Origin: Lophius americanus
Lineage: Eukaryota > Chordata > Actinopteri > Lophiiformes > Lophiidae
Reading direction: 5' to 3'
DNA length: 64,000 nt
Assembly: GCA_037951165.1 (NCBI GenBank)
Contig: JBBDHG010000015.1
Coordinates: 3,277,501-3,341,500 of the forward strand
The position numbers and the translations under genes are program-made. Of this stretch, positions 1-12,499 are shown piece after piece. How positions within the stretch are numbered: position 1 is the first letter of the stretch; every line of letters begins with the position of its first letter. The notes below the pieces were generated by a model. That model was given only the letters and a program-made list of their open reading frames with translations, was not told where the DNA came from and searched no databases.

Positions 1-612
1 ATAAAACAGGAAACACAACCTATAACTGACAATGACCAGACTTATGCTGTCGTCCGTATTTGGAACCATTGAACCATGTTTCATGTGTTTAGACTAATTC
101 ATTCTAAATGAAATCTTTTCCACTTATTCGTACTGCCGGCAGCTACAACTAGAGGTGAGTTGCAGGATATATGCTATTAATTATCCTACCGCTATGAACG
201 GAGTGAGGAGGTGGATTAAGAAATAGGTTCCATCCATACTGTCCTTCCCTCTGTCCATCACATTTCATTTACCAAAGTTGTAGCTCAACTATTGACTCAA
301 GTTATACTTTAAAGAATTTAATGTAAGAGGGACAACAGTTTTTTTTTTTAACTCTCTCTCCTCAAAGATGTGCCCACTGGCGGAGGATCCTGATTTCATT
401 TCATGCTTGTTATTCATGACAGTTGACCGTCTGGCAGAGCTCAACAAGGCAATGCTACAAACAATATTTATTTTTAAGTTTTGGAAACTATTTGCATTTC
501 GAGACTCGAAGTGGCCGAGTTCAGAACAGGTTCCATGTCTCAAAACTCCACAGCTCTGACTCCTCTGCTTCACATTGTTTCAAACGTTACCTTGTGAAAT
601 ACCGTTTGATAT
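1..612. other. Unique AT-rich sequence, nothing recognised
   Basis: I see no exon, repeat family or RNA gene here. Short open frames on both strands at about 290-660 overlap one another and have no recognisable domain, so I read them as chance. Confidence 0.5.
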
Positions 613-700
613 TTCGTGCTATGAATAGCTTAGCTTTCATAGCACGAATGAAAGCTTCATAGCACGAATCGCTTGTTGCGAATCGCAGTTGCGATTCGCA
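613..700. repeat. Compound palindrome: two hairpins plus a 14-bp direct repeat
   Basis: A perfect 13-bp inverted repeat (TTCGTGCTATGAA at 613-625 against 636-648, 10-nt loop) is followed by a second copy of its right arm. The 14-mer TTCATAGCACGAAT occurs at 636-649 and again at 656-669. Right after this comes a perfect 11-bp palindrome, TGCGAATCGCA (677-687) against TGCGATTCGCA (690-700), with a 2-nt loop. The motif GAATCGC recurs inside. All of this is directly visible. It could be the core of a small foldback element or a mutational hairpin; I do not recognise a family. Confidence 0.85.
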
Positions 701-3700
701 TAGAGGAGCTCAGTAGTGGCTGTCAGACCCCCAACCCCATTATGACCTCATAGTGTTTATACAGAATGTTGGGCCACAATCAAGGGTCTACAGTTTGAAA
801 CTCGGGGGTTATTCTGTTTGATGAGATTGAAGAGGCTGGAAACCAAACTGATCGAATGGTATCTTATAAATTATAATAAAATTACTTGAGACCCATCAGT
901 CAACAATTTACAAAGTCTTTGTGAAATTAATGTAAAATATTTGGGAAGTTTGAGGCGAGGAAGCGTTATATGATGTAATTGGGTTGTTACATCAAGGACT
1001 GGAGGAGGATTGCTGGGACACAGGAGGATTATATTTTATCAGATTGTTGGAGTTTGTGACTCACTGACAACAGTAAAGGTGCATTATTGGTTTACCTTGC
1101 TTTTTTTTTTTTTTTACACACACATATAAACACAGAAGAGAGGGTCGGACAAAAGATGAGCATAGTTTGCCGATCTTACCCCTTCCCTCCCATTATCGCC
1201 CCCTCTGCTGCCCCCTCTGTCACTCTCTCTGTCTGCCTTTGTCTGAGTTCGTCCAGAGTCTGGCGGACCCAGACAAAAGAATGCTGCCCGTCATGGAGAG
1301 AGAGCAAAGGTCTTGGCTCTCTGAAGGGGAGGTAGGAGGTGGAGGGCAGGTGGTGTGACAGGGTTGGAAAGTCATTGTCCAAGCCGCGGCTATCCATTGT
1401 TGGTTCTGGACTCGCTCTTGTTTCGATCCTTACCTCACCCGCTCTGTCCACCTTTCCCGTGGGACGCTGTCTTTTTTTCCATGGAAAGACGAGGACATGG
1501 AAAAACGGAAATGCGACAGATGTCTGGCACGAAGCTGTTCGCCCACTTAGCGGCTCTGCTGCTTCATGCTCGTTGGCATTCTGCCCTGTCCGCTCTTGAT
1601 CTTTTGGTGCAGGCTGTTGAGTCCCGAAGGGGAAGTGATGCCAGGGGTGCAAAAAACCTTCGGCCAGTACAGTGTTGGTGCCCTGCGCCTTTCTAGGTAC
1701 ACAAAGATGCTTTACACGATACTTCATACAAACACATGCATAAACTCTCACATGTATGCAAGCATACTAACTGCATATATATAAATGTTTTTTGAAGGGG
1801 TGGTAGTCGTGTCATCTGGGCCATATGCTTGCTTGTTGTGTGTATTATGTGTGTGATATAAACATGATAACTCATAAAGATGAAACATATTTTAATCATA
1901 TTATATGGAAAGGTGGGCTGTGGAGATCGGGGGGGGGGGGTTGTAATTAGACCGCCGAGGCCGTTCCTGAAGATTCTATAGATCCTGGATTGTTCAGCGC
2001 CTTCTAGCTTGAGTTTGTGCCATTATGTGGAAAGTTACTGAGTGTTCACTTTTCCTTTTCATATTATTATCGTATGTTGATAATCTTATCAAAATAAAGT
2101 GCATATTATTAAGGATTAAATGATTGGTTCTAAATTTTTCTAGGTTAATAAAGCAACTGTCTAATAATGAAGGATATTTTGTCTGTAAAATTAAGAATTT
2201 TTGGGTTTGCCTCTATACAGTGCTCTGTGATTTATATACGATCAAATATATTATATGATACAATATATAATAAGATATTATACAATAGGATTGGATATGA
2301 TATGATTAAATGTGATTCGAAACCATATATGACATAATTTATTAAACAATAAGATATAAGGTGATAGGGATTTTTTTTTTCTTTTTTTTTTGATTATTGT
2401 TGGAGGACAGTTGATGTCATGTAGTGGCGCTGAGCACAATCAAATTTACTGAAGAGAACAATAAAGTTTATCACAATTTATCTTATAGATTATTTATTGT
2501 TGTCCATGGAATTTCCTTAAATAAACACTAAAGTATGTTGAAATGTTTGACACATATAAACTATGTTTTTATAGGTGACCATCTTCTTATCCACTGATGG
2601 AGGTATGTGCAGGGGAATGGGATACTGGTTTTTGTTATATAATAATGAATTACATTTTATTTAAATATTCTTTTCACATCCAAATAGTGAAAAATCACCT
2701 TTAAAAATACATGAATAAAAAACAATGAATATTCAAGAAATATTAAATCCGCAAAAATCCTGTGGCTGTCTTCAGAGTCCGTTAGGCGTTTTCCATTCAC
2801 AAACAATAACTGTTGGAAAGAACCTAAAACATATATGGAAAGTACTTCCACACCTGATGAAAAAGTTTTTTTTCCATAAGGAGCAATTATGATTAGGTTT
2901 GACACAACTTTGTTTCTTGGAATGGCCCAAACATTTAATATGGTTGGAATAATTCATTTTGCATTTACCCTTCTAAGTACAGTTTGTCTACAACAAATTA
3001 ATTAAATAGGCAAAACAACAAACAAACCCATTTAATCAAGTGGAAATATTTTCTAAGACTTAATAAAATAGATGAATATAAAGAATACCTGTTGAGTGCG
3101 AACAATATGAACACGAAAAGAGATTCAAGTTTTTAGTTACAGTGAGTAAGAAGAGTGGACAGAAAACAAGACCAACAAACATGGGGACTTGATTATGTCT
3201 GTTTATGCCATCTTGAGTGAATCTTGTAAAAGTGTAGTTGAATTTCACGCTTGAAGTCCTACAAGACGTAATCGCGAAATACATTTTACGTTCAAGTAAA
3301 CCTAACAGCCATTTTTTGAGAGCGTTTGTACATTATTAGGCGTATCAATTGATTGAACTTGACCAGATTATGTTGCAATTGCTTAAAACATGTCATGTTG
3401 GTTACACATAAGTATATATGACAAATTTCCGTTGGGTGGACCACTTTCACATAACTTTAAATAAGCTGAAAAAAATATTTTTGGCCGTTTATCATTCATT
3501 TCATGTCTTATATCTCGTGCAGTTACTACATGATAATGATTTTATGATCTAACCTTGGAAATGTTAAATTGTTGAATTTTATGCCAGATCTTCATGATGT
3601 AATTATGCTTATCTGGCAAACATGAAATTATGTCCTAAAAATACCTCTTACTTTCATGTATATGTAACAGTCCCTTTTTGAGTGTCTCAAAATAATGAGG

Positions 3701-5805
3701 AATATCTCATTTTCTATACAACTCCGTTCGTCAGTAACAAAGTGAAATAATGTTCTACAATTTTGATATTTGGTTTCATGCATTTGTAATAAAACATCTG
3801 TCAAAAATAATATTACTAGACCATAACGTAATCATATGAAATGGGGTCTTTAATTTCCTTGATAATAACAGGCTAGGGAACTGTTGTCCCACAGTTACTT
3901 CCTGCATGTGTGCCACAGTCTTACCATGTGAGGTTTGTGGAGATCCTTGTCAAATGTCAGCTAAAGTCATGACCCAGCCTCTGTCTGATTTTACTGCCGA
4001 CCAAGATTGAGAACTAATGTGATATTTAATCTGAAGCCGATAGATGAATTCAAACCCTGCTGCATCGGGGCCGGAGTCCAACACACGAATGGATTAGAGG
4101 CCAGAGGGTTCAGATTTCAATCTACTTCCCGAGTTTTTCATCCCTAAACTTTTGTCTGGTGTTGTTTCCTTTCGCATATTTCTCCCGTTTTACGTCGAGT
4201 GTTGCTATGCAGCAGTCTTGGTACAAATTGATTATTCAGTCCTGGACCCAGACAGCCAATTGTCTCCTGCTCTGCTTTCATTCGCCGAAATGTCACTCTG
4301 ACTAATGCCAGTGGCGATAATTTCCTCAATGGCTCAGTAAACACTAAATATTTACTGAGGCTGAATAGTCCAGATCTGATTTAAATGCAAATACTTATAT
4401 TAAAATGGTCTGGAAAATAACTGGCCCTGCATATTGAGGCATACCATTGGAAAATCCGTTATCTGCAAGAAATTGTCTTCATCTCACATGGAGACAATAG
4501 GTCACTTGAAACTGACTGTGACACTGGTTTTGGTACCGATTCCATATTGTGTTCTCACAAGAATCTCAATCCCTGATAGCACAGATACCAGGTTTTTGAT
4601 ATTGACCTGATATTATAGATTAGATTTGATGTGAATGCTGATTATCCGGCTGGGAGCGATTGGGATTGTGATGCGCACAGATATGATGAGGCGTCTGTCG
4701 GCTGTTACTGTCTGCACTGTAGTATCTCTGTTGCACCAGCAGATGGGGAAAGGAAACGTGTTTATGGAATGAATGAAAATGTGTGCAGGAGCACGGTGGG
4801 AGATGATTTCAGGGCTCAGAGCCTCTGCTGCGCCGCTTTGCTGTACATTGAGGAGACAAAACTTTCCTTCACTATCATTAATGTCTAAATTGAGCATGTT
4901 TGACTCTTTAAGAAATGTTTAATTAGTCTTTCTTATTTAGCTGATGTTGCAGGATAAACAACATAATTCTATGTAAAGAAAAAGAGGAAATCAAGCTTTT
5001 AATTCTAAGTAGTAGAATTCTACAGAAATAAATACTTTTTTGATGTACTTCTTTCTTGTTGACATCTACATGTATATATAAATATCTGATTTAAATGTGG
5101 GTACAATATAGATTAATTAAATTAAATTAATTTAAATTATAAATGATGAAAATTCAGTTGCAGTAATTACAAAATTGAATGACCAAAAGATTAAATAAAA
5201 TATAGCAAATCTACATGAGGTTACATTTTATTTTCAAGGGAATTGACTCGGTGTAATTATTACAAAGCTTTAAATTAAATCATGTTTTTACTATTTTTTA
5301 AAGTCCTTAATTAAATCTACATTCTAATCTCCCTTTTAGGCTTTTAGCAATCATAATGTCATTGAAAAACCCATCATTAAATGTTGGGTTAGGAATTGCA
5401 ATGTGCATTTCCTTTTATGTTAAATGCTAAAAAGTCTTCTAAATAACTTTATATTTATTAATTTTCATATATTGTAAATGATTTTCTGTACGTTATGTTA
5501 GCAGATGGCGTCATCTCATTCTTATTTGTGATTCAGTCCTTGGATTTCGATGGTGGACCCAGCAAAGGCCCGGCCATCGTTCTATAGGTGGATGAAGATT
5601 AGGGTTGACTTAAGTCGGGTGGGAGGGTGGAAAAGGTTTGGGAGGGGGGCAAGGATGCTGAGGCAGGCTGTGAGGGGAATTTGGAATCAAGTTACTCTGG
5701 TGCTTTATAGAAACACACCATGGCTACAATATAAGCGCCACACACACTCTCACATGACCATACGCACACTCACTCTCAGCTGGAAGCAGTGTCTGTGGGA
5801 GATGA
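701..5805. other. Unique AT-rich sequence without a recognised gene
   Basis: About 5 kb of mostly AT-rich sequence. It includes a T-run near 1,101-1,115, a G-run at 1,929-1,940 and very AT-rich repetitive sequence at about 2,230-2,370 (variants of ATATGATA and TATAATA). The 1.2-1.7 kb and 4.6-4.9 kb parts are less AT-rich and have open frames on both strands, but no domain or splice pattern that I can support. Confidence 0.5.
1929..1940. repeat. Poly-G run
   Basis: Twelve consecutive G residues interrupt AT-rich sequence. This is a simple mononucleotide tract, probably length-variable. Confidence 0.9.
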
Positions 5806-6247
5806 TTTTCTACCCTGCCCATCGTCCCCCTCGCACCCCCTCACCCCTTGGCCCCCCTGCCTCCCTCCCTCTGCTCTGCTACGCAGTGTAAACACACTGT
5901 TCCAGAGGAATGTTGGACTCCCTGACCTCCACTGCAGTTCACTCGGTTCAGCCTGGCCGCGCTGTGCTCCAGCATCAGCAGCAGCAGCCCCCCCCCCCTT
6001 CCCCATCTCCTCCTCACCTCCCCCCCTCAGGAGCCCCTTCACTCCACTCTCGATTTTTCCCCGCCTTGCCTCACTCCTTTTCGTCTCGCCTCTCCTTCTC
6101 CTCTTCCTCCTTTTTTCCCCCTTTCTGTCCTTGTCCCTCACCACCACTGCGCTAGTCTCTTTTCTTTCCCCTGGTTCTCTCCATTCTCCTTACTTCCTCC
6201 TCTTTATTCTCGCTCCCTCCACTCCCCTTGTCCCATTTACCTCACAG
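5806..6247 (+). repeat. Long pyrimidine-rich tract
   Basis: The plus strand is almost all C and T for about 440 bases, densest at 5,980-6,245, with C-runs such as the one at 5,989-5,998 and many CTCC and TTCC blocks. The strand bias keeps several frames open, the longest at 5,789-6,346 (185 codons, rich in Pro, Ser and Leu). That composition explains the open frame better than a gene does. Such tracts can adopt triplex (H-DNA) structures; this is known of the sequence type, not shown here. Confidence 0.8.
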
Positions 6248-6378
6248 TTTCTCATCTCCTTCATCATCCGAATACAGACTGACATGAACCATAATATGAA
6301 CCATAAAGCTGCAGCACTTACAAAAATGGAAACATGTAACAGATAGTCTACAGGTTGAATTTATTCATATATGCTCTG

Positions 6379-6394
6379 CACACACACACCCACA

Positions 6395-6461
<67 letters not shown>
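6379..6461. repeat. (CA)n microsatellite
   Basis: An imperfect start (6,379-6,395) is followed by an uninterrupted (CA)n run of 66 bases at 6,396-6,461. It lies about 130 bases after the pyrimidine tract. It is long and pure enough to be polymorphic. Confidence 0.97.
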
Positions 6462-6462
<1 letters not shown>

Positions 6463-8390
6463 TGCACAGGCACCATTGTGTGCAAAGCCTCACACGTGCA
6501 CACCAAGCCCACCCTCCCAGCCCACGTTACTCTCTTACTTTTCCCCCACCCTACCCCTCCACCTCTGCCCAGAGTGGACTGTGGTTCCTTGAAACAGGAT
6601 ACCAAGAGCCAGAGGCTTTAGTGTCTCTGCACGGCGAGGTGTCTGAGGGAACAGAAAGCACAGGGTTACAAGTGCATCTGGCAGCTCGTCGGCTTGATGT
6701 GACAAGATGGCCGGAGAGAGACAAGTGCTACACACACTTTTCCCTGACTTTGGCGTTTTCAACATGCTGAGGTTCAGGGAGTTTAATTGCCGCAGGACTG
6801 AGCAGATTATAAATACATACAGCTGGTCATCACAGGTCAAGCTGAATGCAAGCGTCGAGGGGAGGCGCAGAGTGTTTTAGTATCTGTAATAGATGCTGCT
6901 ACACAAGGGCAGGAGCATTCTAGCAAGCAAATCCAACGGCCAGGTTTATAGCGTCTGTCATGCTGGCAGGTAACCCGAATAGCAGGGTCAGCAGCCAGGC
7001 AGCATATGAGTACACGTAGTATTAATATAGAATGCCCGTTTTTAGTATACAAACCAAATTCCTTTGCACTTAAATGCACTTTTTCAAAATCATTTATTTA
7101 AAGGAACGGCTTTAAAATATTTCAATTTTTGGAACTCCCTTGAAACTTGCGACAGTTAAAGCTTTGCTAGAAAAACAATGTCGGTCCAACCCTTGTTTTA
7201 TTTCTTAGAGTGAATTGTTAAATATCATAATAAAGTATCACATTTACTTACTTTAGTTATGTTAACCTCTCGCCCAAAAATGGGGAAAAGGTCAGAAAAG
7301 TAACTATTAACCAATGCTTTTAAGCAAATGTCGTCAGTGAAACATTTAAATTACATCACACAGTTATGTTGACTTAAAATAACCAAAGAATTTAATGTGT
7401 TATTAAATTAAACCCAATTAAATTACATGTACTTAGCGGTTGAATTTACTAAACACAGTTATGTTGGATTTACTTCCCAGAACCTTTTACACTAATGCAA
7501 AGAAACTACTACTACAACTATTAGTTTTTTCTCAAAAGGAAAAAAACACCTTTCCCTCACTGAACACTATCATATTGCATGTATATATTTGTATATATGT
7601 AGGAAGAATTAATCACATGTCCTGGATACATTCGTCAAATCTCCCATGATCAACTGTTCCTTCCCCAATTTTACATAAAATTAATTTGGAAAATTAGATC
7701 TTTTCTACGTATTCAGCTCACAAACACACACTGATCACATGACCTGCTCCAACTCTTCTTGGAGGATGTTTACTGATTGATTGGGTAACATCATCAGGTG
7801 TCCAGGGTCTTTGCAGATACTAAAAATATCAAAAAGGACAGTTGTAGTGTAGCCTTATTTGCTTTAATGATGTGAGTACACATACTGAAAGACAATATCC
7901 TATTTTTGAACAGTATTTCGCTTTGAACCAAAATATATCATGGTCATAACTCAGACAGCAGAATAAAAACTTCCGTTTATGATGTGTGCTTGAAAAACAT
8001 TTCAGTTTCTGATGTAAGAAAAATCAGATCTGTGGAGTTGTTGCACCCTTCCATCCATACTCTTCTTCCTCCTCCTCGTCATTCTCTCCATTATTTATCT
8101 GACTCTCTTAGTCCTATTTCCATTAATAATAACCTTTCCTTGAACTTTGCCCTGTCTGCCTCTCTGTCCACCTGTCACTCTCCCTGTCTGTCTGTCGGTC
8201 CGCTGTACTGGTTGCTCTTCCTTCCTGCCCTCTCCTCCTCCTCCATGACTTGAGATGAAGGTTGCGTTCACCTCGGCTGCCTTCTTTGCTTACATAAACC
8301 CCAGACGCCACGCAATTACCCAGTTGCTTTATATCTAGTCATGCAGACTTTCGATTGTAATCCTCGTTCTAGCGCTACAAGCACAGGAGG
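6462..8390. other. Unique sequence, no gene recognised
   Basis: Mixed-composition sequence with short open frames only. A TC-rich patch lies at 8,050-8,250. I see no transposon or exon signature. Confidence 0.5.
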
Positions 8391-8760
8391 ACCGTCAATT
8401 ACTCAGGTGGTGTAATTGTTGCACAGCGATAATGAATACAATGCTGGTGGTGGAACATGTGGTCGCTCGCACATTATGTGGACAGGGGAGAGGAACTTGG
8501 CTGACCTCTGCTGGGCTGTGTCAGGCAGTGTTGCAGATGTTGATTACTGTTAATGATTTGATCCAGGATGGATATCAAGGCTTCTTCTGGCTTGCATTAA
8601 CCACAGAATGGCTTTGGGGATTATTAAAGAGTCAGTGTTGCATCCTGCTGCAGTCCAGAAAAAAGTGCATGTTAGCAGCGGCGACTGCGGTGTCACAACT
8701 GCAGAAATTCGAAATATTATTGCATCACACGCCAAAAGGAAATTAATTTCTTCTTTTTTT
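8391..8760. promoter_or_regulatory. Candidate conserved non-coding block
   Basis: The block is less AT-rich than its surroundings and holds several homeodomain-type cores (GTAATTG near 8,413, TTGATTACTGTTAATGATTT near 8,540). It is unique in the window, has no repeat signature and has only short overlapping open frames. This is the texture of vertebrate developmental enhancers, but the call is inference from composition and motifs alone. Confidence 0.22.
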
Positions 8761-11751
8761 CAAAGATTTTCTGAAACGACCAGAAGTTCATGGCTTGGAG
8801 TGCATGATGAAATTTTATGAGGGTCAAACTGGATCAGTCATGAAAGAATAGCGACGACAGACTATGGTTCTGAAAGTTTTATACATTCCATGATTTGCTG
8901 AGAGCCCCATCACGGACACGCAACATATGAAATAGAGCAGAGCCTGAACCTAGAGACCTTACTACGAGGGGAAAAGAAGAGCGATAGAGGGAGTGCAGTC
9001 AGGGAGTGAGAGTCTGAGAGAGAGAGTCTGAGAGAGAGCGAGGGAAGCAGATGGCTGGAAATATAGCCTGCTAAATTATTCATCTAGGCGGGAGTCTGGA
9101 GATAGACGGATGGATAGAAGCTGGCATGGACACTTTTATTAGGATTCCAGGAGCTGTGAATAGAGTGGTTTAAAAAAACTGAGATTGCCTGGAAGAAATG
9201 GTGTCAGGTCTGGAACAACTATTTGCTAAAGGAATGACTCCACTTGTATTAAATTAAACTGCAAAAGCTAACTTTTGACACGTTATAAAATAAGATTAAG
9301 CCATCCACAGATGTTATTTCCTCCTAAAGCCAATGCCTGCTGAGTTTAACAATCAAGTTAAAAAGGAAGAAACCTCCCTTAAAATAATGATAGTGATTCG
9401 GTAGGCTGTGCTGTATGCAAAACGCTGCACTCCCAGACACCCTCCAAGTGTGAGTGAACTAAAACAAATTACAAAAGGTTTAGAAGAGAAACAAGCATGT
9501 ACGTAAAAACATTTTCATTAGATGAATGGGTGCGGCAGGAAAGTGTCCTTGAGTTTCTTTCAAGGTGTCTGAGAAAACTAAAGAATGGATAAATTTCATC
9601 AAAGTTTACCAGGAATTTGAAAAAAAGACCTTTCTAGCTAGAATATATTTGTATTCTTGCTGCTGTTTTACATCCCAGCATACAGGGATGCTGCAAAATC
9701 TTACCAAGTATATTTGTCTGACAACTAGTCAAAATATGTCTTTTCACTTGGTATAAAACTCAATCTCTTAATTTGAGTGAACTTTTTTTGATACATAGGG
9801 ACTTTCTGTTTCGCAGTGTATCTTGAATATCTTGTCACAGAATCTTAAATGCATCTCAAATGCTCAATATGAGTATTTACAGCTACCTTAAAGCCACATT
9901 TAAAACAAATCTTGAATATCACTTCATAATGTTATTAAAAGTACACGATAGTGATAAATCTGGATCATGTTCACTATTATACAACTTAGATAAGTTGAAA
10001 AGACCTGAAATGAAGAGATGGACATGCACATAAAGCTTCTATTAGGGGAAAAATACACATTTTTGAACAATACTATCTAAATTTTGAGACACAATACTTT
10101 ATAATCCTTGTGAAAATACAGTTCAAAATAGGATTCCTGAGCTAATTTGAAGATGTCCTTAATTCAAATATCACATCTTGTTTCAAGAAAGCTTACCAAT
10201 CAAATTTTCACCTCTTCTATTCACAGTTTTTATTGCTTATGACGATCTAAAACATATTGCATTCATTGAAAATAAAATACTTTTTCCACCGAACTCCACG
10301 TTCTCCTTTTACGACTCATCTCTGTGCATCATATTTAAACTCTCCCTGATCCATAGACACAAACCGGCACAGATGCACACACAATCCTGAGCGGAGGGCT
10401 CCAGGGAAATAGAGCAGAGAGGAAGCTACGTGCCTTCGCCGAGCAAGTGCTGTCTGGTGCCATGGCAACCAATGCAGATTACCCCACCCTCCATCAGTCG
10501 GAGAGGAGAGGAGGGGAGAGAGGGATGCACACATGGATAGACATAGTACATGGAGACATACATGAAAGCAAATGCTTTTTTAGGATTCCAGACAATTTGA
10601 CTTTCAAAAGACTATAATGTCTTGTGCTTTTAAAATGTTGTATTTAGTGTATTTCCCACAAATAAAATCTGAATGGACAGGCGTGCACGAGGAGATAGGT
10701 GGAAAGAGTGGTAATGAGGGTGTTGTAGGGAGAGGTTAGGATGTGTGAGAGGGGCCATAAACATATAGTATGACTAAATACGTCTGGGGATATACTGTTA
10801 TTAAAAGCAGCAAGGTTATCCATCGAGCAGCTTTTCTGTGGGGGTGGACGGTTTGCTGACACATATTACGCCACCAGAGTCCTATTGAGTTGAATTTAGC
10901 GGGAGATATTATTCTCTTAGCCTGCATGTGAGGAGTTGAAGGGAAAGGAGGGATGCTGGGCTGGAGGAGGGAGCAGAGGCAGTCATGCATGCAGGAGCTG
11001 ACAGCAAGAAAGTGAGGGGGGGAGGTGGGTTTGGAAGAAGACGATAATAATTTGCATGAGGATAAAACTGGGTAGTTTAAGATATTGTTGCAAAAAATTT
11101 TGACAAAGCAGGAACAATAGGTTGTGGAAGAGGTTAATGGCACCAGGTTGAGAAGATGAGAAAGAGAGAGAGGCGGGGGGTGAGGCCATTTGAGGACATA
11201 GCCTCCTAAATTGACTGCGGCACAGCCATCGTCAACAGTTACATCACAGCTGAAACTCAGGATGAACCTCTCGCTCTCTCCCAGTGCTTTTTTCTCTCCG
11301 TTGACCTTAAAATGCCTCAAAGGCAACTTTTGACCATATGGCAATCGAGCAGAGTCGACTGAGTGTTTGCAATGTGGTGTAAGATTCTAATGGGATGGGA
11401 TTTGACTAAAAATCTGGAGCTATCGTTCTCTCTTTGTCTTCCTCAGTCTTTGCACATTGTTATAACCATGACCAAGGTGCATTACCGGCAACTCCACAAA
11501 GTGCAACTGTGTCTTAATAGAAATATCTCAGATATCTGCTCAGACCAGTTATATTTGGTTTTTTTCTCAATCTCAATTCCTTCTGAAATGTGACCGAATG
11601 CAATTCTGCTTTATATCGTTATAGTTCAAACCTTATATAATTTGGATACGTAACTCTGTCAGCAACCCTCAGATAATTCCATATGAACCATTGTGTGCCT
11701 TCAACAGTAGTCTGAATGTCTTGCAGAATTAAAAAAAAAAAATTAATAGGG
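8761..11751. other. Unique sequence; no gene recognised
   Basis: Mostly AT-rich. Purine-rich patches occur at about 8,970-9,050, 10,495-10,525 and 10,930-11,180. A 202-codon minus-strand open frame at 10,736-11,344 has no recognisable domain and is Ser/Pro/Leu-rich, as expected from reading purine-rich sequence in antisense. Confidence 0.5.
9008..9041 (+). repeat. Short GA-rich tandem repeat
   Basis: A 16-bp unit, GAGAGTCTGAGAGAGA, is present about twice in a row inside a wider purine-rich stretch. It is a simple low-complexity repeat. Confidence 0.75.
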
Positions 11752-12247
11752 AGGGGTGCACCGATCCATTGATCATTCAGCGGCGGGAGGCCTAGTTTGA
11801 TCAAATCGGCAATCGGCCGAGCAGCCTCACTTGAGGCCGATGTGGTGATTTCTGACCAGAAAAAACAGAGTTCACAATTTGTAACACCAGTAAGGACAAA
11901 TTAAGCTGTAGAGGAACAACCCCGAAAAACTTTCGGCACTTTAAATTTAATCACCCTGGGGGAAAAAAACATGTTTCAAGAAATAACGTTAGCAGAGTGG
12001 CTAAAGCTAGCGGCAGCACAAAGCCAGCCACAATTCCTGAAGTCCGTGAGCAAAGGCAACATAGAACAAATAATGGACCAATTTCAACAGGTCAGAATAC
12101 ATACACATTGCACAATGCTGACCCGCCTTGTTAGTTCCACTGAAATCCTTCAAAATAAGAGCTCATGCTCATCAGTCATCTGCCATTGCGATTCACTATG
12201 ATTTTAAAACTTTAAATAAAAAAGAAAATTGCAATCGGTGCAACTCT
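11752..12247 (+). mobile_element. Internally deleted hAT DNA transposon with both ends
   Basis: The left end AGGGGTGCACCGAT (11,752-11,765) is matched at 12/14 in inverted orientation by ATCGGTGCAACTCT (12,234-12,247), the end type seen in fish hAT elements. Inside, a frame through 11,871-11,960 reads as a decayed BED-type zinc finger: a Cys codon at 11,880, then RGTTPKNF, then NH at 11,949-11,954. The second Cys of the expected C-x2-C is Ser. The frame then shifts, and 11,971-12,090 continues as FQEITLAEW...AAAQSQP, the usual stretch after the finger. The catalytic and dimerisation regions are absent. I see no clear 8-bp target duplication. The copy is non-functional. Confidence 0.8.
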
Positions 12248-12365
12248 ACTTATAGCGATTGTTTTCCTCTCCAGATACAATTTTGTATACCTCAGCTCTG
12301 GTTATATTACCTGGCCTACCCACAAATCAGTACCACTTAATCCAGAATGATGGCATGAATGGTTA

Positions 12366-12499
12366 CCGCTCCTGATGAGCAGGAAGCCCCTTAGATGGCA
12401 GCCTCTGGCACTGCTGTATGAATGTTTGTGCGAATGAGGGAATTCTGGTTTGTGCTGTAAAGTGCTTTGAGTTGTTGAGCAGCTAATGCAAGTAAGCAC
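12366..12499 (+). mobile_element. SINE 3' fragment (tRNA-derived, teleost type)
   Basis: The segment follows the usual 3' body of fish tRNA-derived SINEs: ATGGCAGCCTCTGGCA, a degenerate GTGAATG-type stretch, then the hallmark TGTAAAGTGCTTTGAG (about 12,456-12,471). The tRNA-like head with A and B boxes is missing, so this is a 5'-truncated copy on the plus strand. Confidence 0.65.

Noticed and set aside
1176..1751. 191-codon minus-strand open frame
   Set aside because: Overlaps several open frames on the other strand, has no recognisable motif, and lies over a CT-rich patch.
5789..6346. 185-codon plus-strand open frame
   Set aside because: The pyrimidine tract lacks the purines needed for stop codons, so the frame is open by composition alone.
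6348..6621. Open frames across the (CA)n repeat reading as Thr-His or Val-Cys runs
   Set aside because: Microsatellite translation, not proteins.
10736..11344. 202-codon minus-strand open frame, the longest in the window
   Set aside because: No domain, Ser/Pro/Leu-rich composition produced by reading a purine-rich plus strand in antisense, and no splice or promoter context.
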